Counted from the first letter of the stretch, positions 11,150 through 24,873 are shown. The stretch is 64,000 nucleotides of DNA from Cunninghamella blakesleeana (GCA_017871115.1 JAFCIZ010000005.1:1596501-1660500), one strand, 5' to 3'. Translations and numbers: made by a program. The notes: a model not told the origin generated them from the sequence alone.

Positions 11150-11850
11150 ATGTCTGTTACAACAACAAGTACAAGTACTACTACCGTAATGACAGAAGAT
11201 ATTCCATTATCTTCTTTACCTGTGCATTCGCATCAGGATAAGATAGAAAATAGTAATAATAGTCATTCTTTGTCATCGTTATCTTTATCGATTTCTTCTT
11301 GGTTACAATCCTTATTTCCAAAAAATATTGATCCAAGTCATTTTTCAACAAAGAAAAAAACATCGATTTTATGTATTATTGCCATTGCATCAAGTTTGTA
11401 CGTAATGGTTATCTATATTAAAAAATAGAAAAAATCATAAAAAGAGCCATTAATTAATCTCTCTCTGCATTTGTATATATATTTTTAAAATATATATATT
11501 ATAGATCACCTTTATCTGCAACTGTTTATGTAATATATAATATACTATACATATATATAATAACAATAGTAATAATCATAATATAGTATACATATATATA
11601 ATAGTAATAATAATATTTTATATATTTTTATTTTAAAAAATACCAGTATCCTGCAATTTTTAATCTTCAAAATGAATTCCAAACAACTGATCTTATGATT
11701 ACTGGCTCAAGTAGGTTTTATTTTTCCAAAAAAGTCCGATTTTTTCAATATTAACTTTTTTTTTTTTTTTTAAAAAAAAAATAATAATCTTTCAGTGTCC
11801 ATATTTACCTTTACAACTGCTATTTTTGTAAGTCTTTCTTTTTTTCTTTA

Positions 11851-11895
<45 letters not shown>

Positions 11896-12843
11896 TCTCA
11901 TTAAATTTCCTTATGAAAACTTTAATCTTATATAGCCATTATTCTGGGCACGACTTAGCGAAAAAAAAGGTAATTATAAAAAAAGGTTTTTTTTCTCTCC
12001 CTCCCCCACTTTTTTTTTTTTACATTTTTCATTCATATATATTTCCTATTTTTCTTTTTATTAATATTACTACTATTATTATATATAGGGCGTCGCCATG
12101 TATATTTAGCTTCATTTTTAATTGCAATAGTTGGTAATCTATGCTGTGCTCTTGCTGTAAATATGCCAATGTTAATAGCTTGTCGTGGGATAACAGCTAT
12201 AGGTTCTTCGTCAGTTATGAGGTATATTAAAAAAATAAAAACAGGGTTTTTTATTTTCCATGCAATAATAACCATATATATCTATTTTATTTATTTATTT
12301 ATTTATTTATAGTATGGGTGGTGGAACTTTATCAGACATTTTTGAAGCTCATGAACGTGGGCGTGCATATGCTTGGTAAATATTATATATATATGATCAT
12401 ATTTTAATTGATCAAAAAAAAAAAAACCATGTAGTGATAACTTTTTGTAATTTCTTATTTTATATAGGTATACTTTAGCACCATTATTAGGCCCTGCTTT
12501 AGGGTAATAATAATAATAATAATAATGGTGGATTTTATACTGGGAGAGAAAGATTTTTGATCACTCTATATATATCTTTTCTTTTTTTCTTTTTTTTTAG
12601 TCCTGTGATCGGTGGTTTCTTGGCCCAAAAATATAGTTGGAGAAGTAGTTTTTGGTTTTCCTTTGCAGCAACATGTCTTGTTTGGTTAGCCATGCTTTTT
12701 TTTTTACCTGAAACATCAAGAAAAACACCTTCTGAAAATAACGAAATGAATAAAAAACGTAAATGGAATAATCCTTTTTCGGCCTTATCAATGTATAAAT
12801 ATCCAAATATTGCTTTAACGATATGTTTTACTGGTGTTCTGTA

Positions 12844-12875
<32 letters not shown>

Positions 12876-14063
12876 CTTACACTCTACTCTTTTTTTTTAA
12901 AAAAAAAACTCATGCTTGCTTTTTCTTAATATAACATTATTATAAATAGTTATATGGTGTTTTTTACAGTCAATACTATCTTTACTCGTACTTATACCCA
13001 ACAATATCATCTAAGTTCTTTTGCAGTCGGCCTTTGTTATTTCCCAATGGCTTTAGGTACACTTATAGGATCAATGGTATGTTATTTTTATTAAAGTCTA
13101 TAATAAGATTTATAAGATGATTGGATATTTTTGTTTTGTTTTTTTAATTCTATATATATACCCTTTTTATCCTTAAAATTACAAAAATAATAATAATAAA
13201 AGATAGGTGGTCAATTTTCAGATAGAAGATATAATCATCAAGTAGCTAAATCAAATGGTGAATCTATCCCAGAAATGAGATTAGGCGGCTTCCTTTTTTA
13301 TAGTGCTATCGTATTACAATTTGTTTTTTTTACCGCTTACGGTTGGTGTGTTCAAAAAAATGTTCATTGGGCATATGGCCTTATATTTTTATTTTTTGGT
13401 AAGTACATGCACAATCTCATTCCCTTTTTTTAAAAATAAAAGAATAAATAAATACCATTTTCATAATTTATTTTTCATTTATATATATATATAAATATAT
13501 ATTAGCCGGTATTTGTTTAATGGTTCCTTATGTCACTCTAGGAACTTATATAGTGGATTGTTTTAGATCAAAAAGTGCTTCCGTTACAGGTAATATATAA
13601 ATTCATATTCTTTTAATATCAATGATTACTTTATAGATATTAATTGGTATTATTATTTTTATCATACTGGTTGTTATATTTTAGCATGTAATAACCTTGC
13701 TCGGTAAGCTAGCCATTAATATATATATATATATATATACAACGAATCAAATAAATAAATAAATATCAATGACTTACATATAAATATATTTATGCATTAT
13801 AGTTATGGATTAGCAGGAATTGGTACATTATTCTCGTCTCAACTTCAAGATAGCCTTGGAGGTAAATAAAAATAAAAATAAAAGGTTATTATTTAATATT
13901 AATATGCCCCCCCCTTTTTCTTTGTGTGTGTGTTTTAATGTGTAAAAAAATAGATGGAATTTTATTCACTGTATCTGGTGCCTTAATATTATTATTTTCT
14001 ATTAATTTAATCATTACTAAAGAAATGGGTCCTAAATGGAGGTCAAGGTCAATGAATGATTAA
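11150..14063 (+). CDS. MFS transporter, drug:H+ antiporter (DHA1) type
   Basis: Plasma-membrane or vacuolar secondary transporter, probably exporting small molecules in exchange for protons; the substrate cannot be read. About 15 short exons encode roughly 490 residues. Exon 1 (11150-11397) uses donor GTACGT, joining to 11505 to give the family start IASSLSPLSATVYYPAI. Landmarks: motif A as WARLSEKKGRRHVY, CRGITAIGSSSVMSMGGG, motif C as LGPALGPVIGGFLAQ, WRSSFWFSFAATC, a central loop with FLPETSRKTPSENN, and later helices ending LINLIITKEMGPKWR. A 19-base micro-exon (about 13685-13703) supplies part of ACNNLARYGLAG. The N-terminal cytoplasmic part contains TEDIPLSSLP. The upstream 1.4 kb has no gene. 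The assignment to DHA1 rests on motif C; polyamine or quinidine-type exporters are the nearest yeast relatives. Confidence 0.88.
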
Positions 14064-14504
14064 TATATATATAAATATATATATAAAGCATTCAGTTGTT
14101 ATTATATTATGCTTTTTTTTAAATAAAATAAATTTTTCTCAATTACCTTTTTTTTATTATTTTTTTGCATTAACCAACTTTTGTTAGGGAAAAAGCGGAA
14201 GTTTAAAAAATTACCTGACTTTTTTATTTTTAAAGCTTTTTTTGTCGCCCTTATTTTTATTTTTATTTTTGTTCCTCTTTCTTTCTCATTTCTATCTTTT
14301 TTTTCTAATACCTTTTCAAAATACCAATTTTTTTATTTTATTTTATTTTCACCATATACATATATAAACATATATAATTATATATATATATATATATTTA
14401 CAGTATTTTACATTTATTTTGTAGATAAAAAAGTCTTAAAAAAGTAAAATTATATTATTATCCCTTACATAATACTTTTTTTTTTTAATTTCAATAACAT
14501 AATA
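14064..14504. other. Intergenic between MFS and ING genes
   Basis: T-rich sequence with an AT microsatellite at about 14378-14396. The Phe-rich frame at 14181-14447 has no coding character beyond T-rich DNA. Confidence 0.55.
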
Positions 14505-16010
14505 ATGAGTCTATCAGTTGGCGACATATTTGAAGATTATGTAGAAAGTATGGCCTTTAAATATAAAGACAACTATTCGAACATAGCTAATGGCTCTCTT
14601 TATTCAATTATATTTACTATTTCCTCCTTCCTATTCATATTATATTTATTTATTTATTACCTTAGGTTTAACAAATTTACCTTCAGAAATTGATCAAAAT
14701 ATGCATGAACTACGTAGTATGGATGAAGATTTTCAAAGTAAATAAGAATAAAGATAGTAGTATGATTATAGACATATGTAATTTCAACAAAGTATATGAC
14801 ATTAAAAGTGAACATTTATTTGATTTATATATTTATAATAGGACATCGAGAAACGTATGCCAAACATAAACGATCCTATTTAAAAATGCTAAGGTCCAGT
14901 ACATTATCATCTCCAACTACTCCTTCACCTACTACTCCTACATCTACAGTTCATATGACCTCATCTCGAATGCAATTAGAAAAGGATTACAAAACAGCCA
15001 TTCAAAAACAAGATCAAAAAATAGAATTAGCTATGAGAATGTATGATTTAGTATCTCGTCATATTGAAAGAATTGATTCACAAATGGTCCAAAACAACAT
15101 TACACCAACGAATGATTGGATGTATCAACAAAAAAATAATAATAATTCAATACATCATCATTCTAATAATTCTTCCTCAATTCATTTATCATCATCTAAT
15201 CATACCCTTTCTCATTCTTCTTCTAATACATCCATTACTTCTAATTCTCGGAAATCTTCACAATGGGATAATTGGCACAGTGATGGTAAAAATTAAAAAT
15301 TAAAATGGAAACGGAAATGCTTTTTTTTTTCTTTTTTTTTTTGAATAATAATAATAATAATAATAATAGATACTTGAAGTAGTAAACATGTATTTATTAT
15401 CACAATGAATTTCATTCTCTTTTTTTTAATTTAATATTTTCTTTTTATTTTATTTTAATAGCTCAAAAAGTAGGAAATACAAAGAAACGTACATTATTAC
15501 ATGGAACAACTGGACCTAGAAAGAGGTAAGTTGATCATTCTATTATATTCTATTGATTTCTATATATGCATATATTATATAAAGCTAATTGAAATCAATT
15601 ACCATTATCTTTTTATTATTATTAGAACACATCATTCAAATCGACCAAATCCAGTAATGAATAATGGCACATTAGTAGAAAATGATATAGATCCTAACGA
15701 ACCTCGTTATTGTTACTGTAATCAAGTGTCTTTTGGTGATATGGTAGCTTGCGATGGAAATAATGTAAAGTGTATATATATGATTTTTTTTCTCTTTTTT
15801 TTTTTTTAAAAAAAAAAAATATAATTTCATTATTTTACTATTTATTTATAAAATATATGTTTTTTTTTAATATATACATATATATATATTAAATATTAAT
15901 AGTGCGAAAAAGAATGGTTTCATTATTCTTGCGTTGGATTAACAGAGCCACCAGCGGGTCAATGGTTTTGTAATAACTGTACTACGGAAAAAAAAGTAAA
16001 GAAATATTAA
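14505..16010 (+). CDS. ING-family PHD-finger chromatin protein
   Basis: ING proteins recruit histone acetyltransferase or deacetylase complexes to H3K4me3 nucleosomes. Six exons (14505-14547, 14666-14737, 14842-15285, 15462-15525, 15626-15764, 15903-16010) give 289 residues. The N-terminal ING helical domain reads [18 protein letters not shown] with [11 protein letters not shown], followed by [11 protein letters not shown] and a long Ser/Thr/Asn/His-rich linker. The C-terminal PHD finger is complete: [16 protein letters not shown], then [13 protein letters not shown] and GQWFCNNC supply the Cys4-His-Cys3 zinc ligands, and the aromatic and acidic residues for trimethyl-lysine binding are present. 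An intron splits the PHD domain just before CEKEWFH. It ends in a short basic tail KKVKKY. Yeast relatives are Yng1, Yng2 and Pho23; which one it matches cannot be decided from sequence alone. Confidence 0.93.
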
Positions 16011-16357
16011 TTGGCCATCCTTTATATCTATATCTATACATAAATACATACATATGTATATATATAAATATATATATTTTAATCCTGAATTAATATGTAA
16101 ATATAATAGGAAATAAATAATATTTTTTTAATTTCAATTTTTTTGATCTTTATACTATAAAAGTTAACGGAATTTGAATGATATTGTAAGCTTTAAAAAA
16201 AAAAAAAAAGTGACTTAATTTATAAGATATTTTTTTTTTTATATAGCCGCCAATTTTCTTTCTTTCAACCTTCTTTCTCTTTCTCTCAATTTTTTTTTTT
16301 TTCTACCAGTTTCCATTTATTTTTTAATTATCCTTATTTATCTATATATCTAAATAT
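16011..16357. other. Intergenic/promoter of the mitochondrial DnaJ gene
   Basis: AT-rich, with A and T homopolymers and a T/C-rich tract (about 16255-16300) before the Mdj1 start. No gene seen. Confidence 0.55.
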
Positions 16358-18645
16358 ATGCTATTATCACGTACCATTTTAAGAGTTGTAAATGTAACTT
16401 CTCGTTCCATTCAACAAAACACTCAATTTTCTTCATTGTGTTCCTCACCTCGAAATGTTATTTCTTCTTCAACAGCAGCTTTAAAAGGTATATGTTCTGT
16501 CAATAATTTATATTTTACTATTTATAAATATATATTTAGCATATATTAACGCACACACATAAAAAGAAAAATATTAATAATAGGATTTTTATTATTATTT
16601 TAATAAATGCTAATATACTATTACTATTACTATTACTATATTTTTTTTTTAAAAAAAAAAAATAGTTAATACTTTTGGTATTGGTGCCATTCCTACTTTA
16701 CATGGACAAAAGGTATATTTATAATAATATGAACTCATAGTGATAATATATAAAGTGCAATATATTTTATTATTTATTTATCTATTTTTTTTATTGTCTC
16801 CTTATGTTATATATTATATAAATATATAGCGTTGTTTTCATGCTTCAGGTAAAAATATAGTTTAGAATAAAACGTCGTGGAAGGAAGGAAAAATAAAATA
16901 AAAAAAAGGAAAAGGGAAAAGGATATTGGATAATAATAATAATCATCCACTATTTTTATTAATTATTATTATTTGTTTATTTACTAAACAAACATGAATA
17001 AAATAGACTCTTCCATGATGAAAAAAGACCCATATGAAGTTCTTGGTGTCAAAAAAAATGCTTCTGCGTCTGATATTAAAAAAGCTTATTATGCAGTAAG
17101 TTTTTATTTTTTTTAAATATATATAAGAAAAATGTGGAAAAATATATTGAAGGATTTCTATTTAATTATCTATTTGTTTATATTTATATTTTTCTGCTTT
17201 ATTATTATACATATAGTTAGCGAAAAAATATCATCCTGATACAAATAAAGAAAAAGATTCTAGAGAAAAATTTGTACAAATTCAAGAAGCATATGAAATA
17301 TTATCTGATGAACAAAAACGTCAACAATATGATCAATTTGGACATGGTTTTGAAGGTAAGTAATACATATTCATATATATATATATATATTAATATGGAT
17401 AGAGATTATGGTTATATAATTATTTAATACTTATTTTATTTTATTTTTAAAGGAGGACCTGGAGGACCTGGAGGTTATCAAGCTGGAGGAGGTGCTTACC
17501 CTGGTGGATTTGATCCTAATGATATATTTAGTCAATTCTTTGGTGGAGGATTTAGTGGAGGAGGAGGTCGTGGAGGATTTGGTGGGGCCGCTGGTTTTGG
17601 ACAATCTGGCGATCCATTTAGAAATGTTCCTGGTGATGATCTTCAAGTAATATATATATGAAATACATAATAATATTTAAAAAGAAAGGATAATAATAAT
17701 AATAATAATAATAATACTCATCATATACATCAACTTATATATAATTATATATTAGACTCCTTTAACTTTAACTTTTATGGAGGCTGTCAAAGGTGCAACA
17801 AAATTTGTTCAAGTCAATAGAGTTACTAATTGTACAACTTGTCATGGAAGTGGATTAAAATCAGGCATGAAGAAAGAAACATGTCGCGTATGTCAAGGTA
17901 GTGGGGTACAAACCATTGCTATGGGTGGATTTCATATGCAAACTACTTGTCAATCTTGTGGTGGTGCTGGTTCATCTATTCCTTCAGGCTCTGCTTGTTC
18001 CCCTTGTGCTGGTGTTGGAAAAGTACGAGAACGTAAAACTGTGCAGGTAAACATCGTCATCATCCTCCTTATTATATTATATTTTTTTACTATTATTATT
18101 ATTATTATTATTCACTTTTATTATTATTATTAGGTACATATTCCTCCTGGTGTAGATCAAAGTTCTCGTATTCGTGTATCTGGTGAAGGCGATGCACCTA
18201 TTAATGGTCAAGGTCCAAACGGTGACTTATTTGTGAATATTAACGTAAGTTTATTTGTATCATGTAATTTTTTAATAATAATAATACGAGAATATTTATT
18301 AATGATATATATATATATATGTAAATAGGTTTTACCATCCAAGATATTCCGTAGAAATGATTATGATATTTTATTAGACGCAAAGATTCCTTTCCATAAA
18401 GCTATACTTGGAGGTAAAATCCGAATTCCTACTATTGATGGTGATGTTGAACTTCGTATACCTTCTGGATCTCAACCAGGTGATAACATTGCTATGCGTG
18501 GACGTGGTGTTCAAAAACTTCGTAGTACAACTCATGGTGATCAAATTGTTTCATTAAAGATTGAATTACCAAGGTAATAAATAATAATTAACCTTAGCTA
18601 ATTAATAATTGATATAAAAATAATGAATAAATAGATAATTAAATA

Positions 18646-18686
<41 letters not shown>

Positions 18687-19034
18687 AGAAATTTACGCGG
18701 TGAAGCCCGTGAAATTATTGAAAAATATGCCAGTTTAGTAGATGAAGAGTATCGTCAACCACCACCTACACCTAAAAAATCATCATCAACACCACCACCA
18801 CAAACACCACCCTCTTCATCCTCATCTTCCTCTTCATCATCAACAACATCTGATATACCAACAGATTCATCTTCAACAAACGACGATGCTAATACGAATA
18901 AATCAAATGATGATGATGATAAAAAATCTGGATTCTTTAAAAATGCTTTTGGAAAACTTAAAGATAAAATGTGTCAAGATGACAACGAAAAAAAAAATAA
19001 GGATGATAAGGAAAAAAAAAATAAAAATGAATGA
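16358..19034 (+). CDS. mdj1: Mitochondrial DnaJ co-chaperone Mdj1
   Basis: Type I J-protein that stimulates mitochondrial Hsp70 in folding of matrix proteins. Multi-exon gene of about 500 residues. The N-terminus [17 protein letters not shown] is a matrix-targeting sequence; RCFHAS just before the J-domain looks like its end. The J-domain reads [15 protein letters not shown], with HPD in [13 protein letters not shown] Gly/Phe-rich segment follows (17450-17645), then a zinc domain with four CxxCxGxG units: [24 protein letters not shown] and CSPCAGVG. Two C-terminal substrate-binding domains follow ([38 protein letters not shown]). The tail is unusual: a Pro/Ser/Asp-rich and then Lys-rich extension ending KKNKNE. 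The stop is TGA at 19032; a reading frame shifted by one (18742-19038) over the tail is a shadow. Confidence 0.95.
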
Positions 19035-19922
19035 ATGAATTTGTATATTCAAATATAATAATTTCATATTCGTTCTATTTTTATTTTTATTTAATATATT
19101 TATATACATATATTTATATACATATATATTCTGTTTATTTTATTTAGATATTATTGTTTTTATTATTATTATTGTTATGTACCATTATATAGAATATTTT
19201 TATTTTTTTTATTGATTAAAAAAAAAGTTCCACCCTTCTCATCATATTTATATAAATTATATTAAAAAAAAAAGCAAAAAATAAAAAAATAAAAAAAAAT
19301 AAAAAAATATACATACTCGTTTTTTAATATAAATAAAATATTAATTATTTAATCACCTGATCAAGAAAGTTTCACAAGAATTCATGCATTTGAGATAAAT
19401 ATAAATAGGCTATAAAATTAGCTGTTCGTTAGAATATATGAATATATATTATAATTAATGATGCTTCATTTTTTTGAATCATAAAATGCATATTTAATTA
19501 AATAAAAAATATACTTTTCCCATACTGGTGCAGTAATATATGAAACTATTTGCCATTTTTTTTCCATTGTTACTGAATTTTTTTATATAATCGGAATTGA
19601 AAAGAACAAAAAACTACAAGCTTTGATAATAATAAAATTATATATATATATATATCATAACAAAATGATTTTTTTTAAAAATAATAATAATAAAATTAAT
19701 AAAATAAAGATAAAGATAGAGAAAATGAATGTTTTACTGGTTTTGAATTCGAGCCCACGCATTTTATAGTGAGAGGTTTCACAAGTTTAAAAAACCGATT
19801 GTCATTGAAAAATATTTTTTTTCTCTTTTCATTTATCCTTTCCTTTCCTTTTTTTTTCTTTTTTCCTAGCCAATCCCTTTATATCTTTTATTTATATTTT
19901 ATATACTACTTATTATTGGATC
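19035..19922. other. Intergenic between Mdj1 and NF-YA genes
   Basis: Very AT-rich with no gene. A T/C-rich tract at about 19810-19865 and a CCAAT box precede the NF-YA start. Confidence 0.55.
19870..19874 (+). promoter_or_regulatory. CCAAT box in front of the NF-YA gene itself
   Basis: AGCCAATCCC lies 48 bases before the NF-YA start codon, probably within the 5' leader or core promoter. NF-YA is the sequence-reading subunit of the CCAAT-binding complex, so this is a candidate autoregulatory site. The motif is seen; autoregulation is inferred. Confidence 0.35.
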
Positions 19923-20702
19923 ATGTCAGATTCGAATCAATCATCATTATTACATGCACCGGAATATCATACATTAGTTCATCCAGCTAATTTTTCATCT
20001 AATTCAGCTAATTCAGTAGATCCCCGTTCACATTTACCTTATCATTCACCTCCAGGTTTTACAATGGTAAAAAATAATTAAATAAATAAAATAAAATAAT
20101 GTAATATTATTAATCATTTAAGATAAAATATAAAATAAACAAATGAATGAATGAATTAAACAGTTTTTTTTTAATATTAATAAAAAAAAGCAAAATTCAT
20201 CAAATATCATGGCAGCACAAAATTTATATAGATCACCCCAACCACCTCCATCGCCATCATCCATAGCCAATTTAAACCACCCGATACAATCAGCCAGTAC
20301 TACTACCACTTTACCTTCTCAACAACATCCTAATCAACCTCACACGCCTGAATCCATTGACCAACAGCAACAATCATCTGCATCAGAAGAACCTCTTTAT
20401 GTAAATGCTAAACAATATCATCGTATATTAAAAAGAAGAGCTGCAAGAGCAAAACTAGAAGAATTACACCGTGTGGCAAGATCAAGAAAACCTTACTTAC
20501 ATGAAAGCCGTCATCGACATGCTATGAGGAGACCAAGGGGACCGGTAATTATACATTTATGTCATAGTAATAAAATTAAAAAAAAAAACTCGGGTTGATT
20601 TAACAATTATTATTATTATTTAAAAAAAATAGGGTGGTCGATTTTTGAGTAAGTAGTGATTCTTTAATTCTATTTTTATTTTTTTACACGAATTCAAAAC
20701 AA

Positions 20703-20738
<36 letters not shown>

Positions 20739-21027
20739 TTATATATTTATATAAACATTATTTCTAATCTAATATTTTATTTTTTATTAAGCTGCCAAAG
20801 AAATTGAAGAATTAGAAAAACAAGGAAAGTTACCAAGTCAAGAAGATATAAAACACGAAGAAAAGATTAGCTACCAAAAGGAACAAAAAGATAATCTAAA
20901 ATCAGTATTATCTTCACCACCATCTAATCATCAGCATCGTCATCAGCATCGTTCAGAACCTTCCCAATTTAACCTTCAACCTGCTAGAAATAATCATTCA
21001 AATGAGTGGACGGCTGCATTGTCATAA
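19923..21027 (+). CDS. hap2: CCAAT-binding factor subunit NF-YA/Hap2
   Basis: DNA-contacting subunit of the NF-Y (HAP2/3/5) complex, which activates respiratory, stress and housekeeping genes. Four exons (19923-20066, 20191-20544, 20633-20648, 20792-21027) give 249 residues. The conserved core is complete: subunit-association helix [20 protein letters not shown], linker, then DNA-binding helix [20 protein letters not shown]. Exon 3 is a 16-base micro-exon that encodes the end of this domain (GGRFL). N-terminal and C-terminal parts are Ser/Pro/His-rich and probably disordered. The acceptor at 20189-20190 was chosen because it alone keeps the frame into the conserved part. The gene converges on the cyclophilin gene with 245 bases between the stops. 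Confidence 0.96.
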
Positions 21028-21272
21028 CATAATATATATATATAACTATATCTTTTTATATTTTTTTTTAAAAAAAAAATATTTATTTAATAAATACTAT
21101 TTAAAATAATAATAAATAACAATAATATTAATAATATTAATAAAACTTCAAATGTATTTTAATAATAATAGTAATAATAATAGTAATAATATTAATAATA
21201 CTAATAAGAGTAATAATAGTATATTATATAATTTTAGATACTTTTCTACTATTGTTATTATTATTTATATAT

Positions 21273-23408
21273 TTAAAAATTGTCAAAATTGCCATATGAT
21301 TGTGAAGATTTTAATTTTTTGTTGATAGTTTCTACTTTTGTTGCTGGTGTTTTATCTTTTTCATTATCCAAATTTGAATGATCTCTTTTTATTGGAGACG
21401 ATACTGCCGATTGAAGATATTTTCCTACACCACCGCTACCAGACGATGATGCCATTGCTCCTTGTTGTTTTGTAACATTTGGACCAAACCAACCCATACT
21501 GTTTTTCTTTGATTCCTTTCTTTCTTGATCTTCTTTTATCGAAGCGGCATTGGCCTCTTTTTCTAATTTATTTTTAAGTCGGTCTTTATAAACTTGGTAT
21601 GGATCTACTAATACATCTACTTGTTTCATTCTTATTTCACGTTCAGGTCTATCATTGCTGTCCACTGGAATTGATTCTAATTTACTGAGTACATCCATCC
21701 CTCCTACAACTCTTCCAAATATAGTATGTTGACGATCTAAATGTGTACATGGCCGATATGTGATGAAGCTATATATATATATATATATATAAAATAAATA
21801 AATATATAATTTTAATTTTTTTGTTACTTTGTTTTTTATTTAAATAAATACTATTAAGCTTACAATTGTGATCCATTTGTATTTTTCCCATGATTGGCCA
21901 TACTTAATAATCCTCGATCATTATGTGATAATGTAGATCTTATTTCATCAGGAAATTCCTGTTTAAAATAAGATTCTCCACCTTTACCAGTACCTGTAGG
22001 ATCACCACCTTGAATCTATATAATCATAAATAATATAAATAAAAAAATACCGTATTTTGTTTAATATATATGTTATGGTTGCGGTATTATATATATATAT
22101 GGGTTTTCTGTGTTTTACCATAAAATTTTTTATGCTTCTATGAAAGATAACATTTTCGTAATACCCAGTCTTTGCCAACATAATAAAATTATAACAAGTT
22201 CGTGGTGTCTATATACAATAATAAAAGAAAAACAAATTAATCAATCATATAATAAAAGTGAAGACATAAATGATAGTAATAAATATTATAATAAACCCTG
22301 TTACCTTGTCACAATATAATTCAATATTTAAGCTTCCAAAGTTTGTCACAATTCTTACATAACCTTTCGTTTTAATCTTTTTATACATGTATTCATCTTC
22401 ATTAATAAGAGCCTTTTCATTCACTGTAACTCGTTCTATAGCTGTTGAAGTAAAGGATTGAGCCACAGCACCAGTTGAGAAATGAGCAGCATTATAAGGT
22501 GTATTTTTTTTAACTTGATGATAGGATTCATTAGGTGCATCTTTAATGGCTACTTTATTGTTATCCTCTTCGTCCTTCTTCTTTTTGTCTTGATCCTTTT
22601 TTTGTAATTCAGCAAATATCCTTCCAGCTGTACCACCCATCCCTTTCACATTGATATTATTAATTGGTTTTCTCTTTTCTATTTCTTCTGCTTGGTTGAC
22701 TACTTTCATGTCATTTTTTAAATAATGGAATTTAGACATATTACGATTTTCTAAATTGTGAGGATCCTGTATAGAGTTGAGAAAGTAAAACAAATAAATA
22801 TATGAGTATATTATATATGACATAAATATATGTATATATTTGTATTTTTTTTTTCTTTCTTTCCTTTTATTTTTACTATTATGATTTTTATTATTGGCAT
22901 TATCCTTATATATATAATATACCTGTATCATAATGATATCCTTACGAGTAAAAGGTTCATCATTCATTAAATCTTTCCAGTGTTTCGCTTTAATATTTAA
23001 ACGATCAATAGTGTCATATGCAAAGACATTCCCAGTAGTTTTAATAGCGGCAATTGCAGTATGGTCGGAAAAGGTTTTAAAGGTAACAGGGCAATAATAT
23101 TCATCTTTTTCGTTTTTATAAAAGTGAAGCTTGATTAAATCTTTTGTGTGTAACTTTTCTCCCGTAACAGGATTGGTGCCATATTTTTTAATATAAGGAA
23201 TAATATGAACAAGATCAAAAACGATTCCTTCAGGTGTACAAACTGGGTGATCAAAAGGTTGAAGGGATAATGAACAACAATAAAATGGTAATCGTTTAAA
23301 TCCTTCATTAGTTTTTCTTCCACTTGTACCAGAAGAAGCTGAATGTTGGCCGACTTCTCCACTCCATTCCGAATGTGTAATGTATAACTTATCAGTCCAT
23401 TTACCCAT
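21273..23408 (-). CDS. U-box cyclophilin (PPIL2/Cyp60-like peptidyl-prolyl isomerase)
   Basis: Nuclear spliceosome-associated cyclophilin with a U-box. Five exons (22923-23408, 22305-22766, 22119-22208, 21864-22015, 21273-21768) give 561 residues. The N-terminus [15 protein letters not shown] and the U-box ([18 protein letters not shown] to PVTGEKL) match PPIL2. A linker with [18 protein letters not shown] and [15 protein letters not shown] follows, then the cyclophilin domain: [61 protein letters not shown] and [10 protein letters not shown]. The catalytic Arg is in FHRS; the Trp of CypA is Tyr or His here as in PPIL2. The C-terminal 80 residues are charged and Ser-rich. Part of the frame runs through intron DNA at the 22770-22920 gap, which must be removed to restore IQ-DPHNL. 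Confidence 0.94.
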
Positions 23409-24873
23409 CTGTATATATATATATATATGTATATATATATTTATTTAAAAAGAAAAAGAAAAGGGTTTTTTTTTCTAATAGCCTAAAAATAAAAAAAAAT
23501 TGAAGGCGCCGTTTAAATTTTTTTAAAAAAATTCATTTTTGTTTGGTTCAAGTTCATTTATTTATAATATAGTAAAACGTAAATATTTGCATAAAGAAAA
23601 AAAAGAAGAGTACTGCGATTTTTCAACTTTCAATTATTTAATTTTATTTAATTTTCTATTGGTTTCTTATCTATTTTTATAGTCGTTTATTTTTTATTTA
23701 CAGTAATAAAAAAATATTAAAGAGGTTAAAAATTGGTAACTGTTTGATTATTCTAATATAAAAAAAAGTAGAAATTATTTAATAATAATAAAAATAAGCT
23801 GTTACTGCACAAAGACCGAATGACATACCCCTAGTGTCAAAAAAGTAAATGATTATAAAATAAAGCCAATTTTATAAAAAATATTTTTTTATTAAACTAA
23901 ATAAAATAAATTTACAGATTAATGTCATTATACAACACTATATACTTATATACTTATATATATATATATATTAAAAATATTATTTCTTGAATAAAAAAGC
24001 TCATGCTTACTAAAAATTAAAAAAACATTACCATGAATAATATTACAATACAATAATAATTGCAAGTCAAAATAAAACTATTCAATTATGCAAATATATA
24101 TATTATATTAAGAATACCTATCTTAAAAAAATGAAAATCATATTTAAACTTACTACTTTTTAATTATTAGAATGCCTTAATACGTATATTGTAACTTAAT
24201 ATTATTATTAATGAAAAAAAAAAAAAATCTAATTGCTTAATGAAAGTAAAGGCAATTGAAATATTATATAGTAGTAATGAACATTAATAAGATAATTGCT
24301 ATAGATGAAATTTTCAGATATGAATGATTTTTATTTTTTGGCTATTTCGACTTTTCAATACTCAAGATATTTTACACCAACCCGCTGTATGAATATTAAA
24401 TAACGTACATTGTGAATATAAATCGTAATAGTAACTTTCATTTATTTATTTCTCCTTATAACCATGTTTCAAGTAATTATTATTATTATTATTATTTTAA
24501 AGAGTTTAAAAAACTTAAATGGATAGTCTAATTAATACATTTTATTTTCTTTGTGTACATTTAATTAATATGAAATAATAAAAAATAATAATCATATATA
24601 CATAAAACATATATATTAATAATAACCGTAATAAAATAATAATAATAATAAAAAAAAAAAAAAATTAAAGCTAAATAAAATGATACATTAAGAGTATAAA
24701 AAAACAAGTAAAATTAAAATAAATAACAACCAAAAAAAAGTTCATTTTGAATAAATAAAATAGAACTTGTATATGAATTAAAATTGTAATATGTATATGG
24801 CCATTTCCTTCCCTCTTTTTTTCCCCTTCCTTTTTTATTTTTATTTTTCCAATGATGTATTATTGTTATTATT
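23409..24873. other. Intergenic, no gene seen
   Basis: 1.5 kb of very AT-rich DNA between two minus-strand genes. It serves as promoter of the cyclophilin gene (with a small GC-richer GGCGCC site at about 23506) and 3' flank of the ER J-protein gene. No coding region or RNA gene recognised. Confidence 0.55.

Noticed and set aside
18742..19038. His/Gln/Met-rich frame over the Mdj1 C-terminus
   Set aside because: It is the +1 shifted reading of the Mdj1 tail; the true frame ends at TGA 19032-19034.
19740..19790. GAATTCGAGCCC resembling a tRNA T-loop (B box)
   Set aside because: The flanking bases cannot form a T stem, and no matching acceptor, D or anticodon arms are present.
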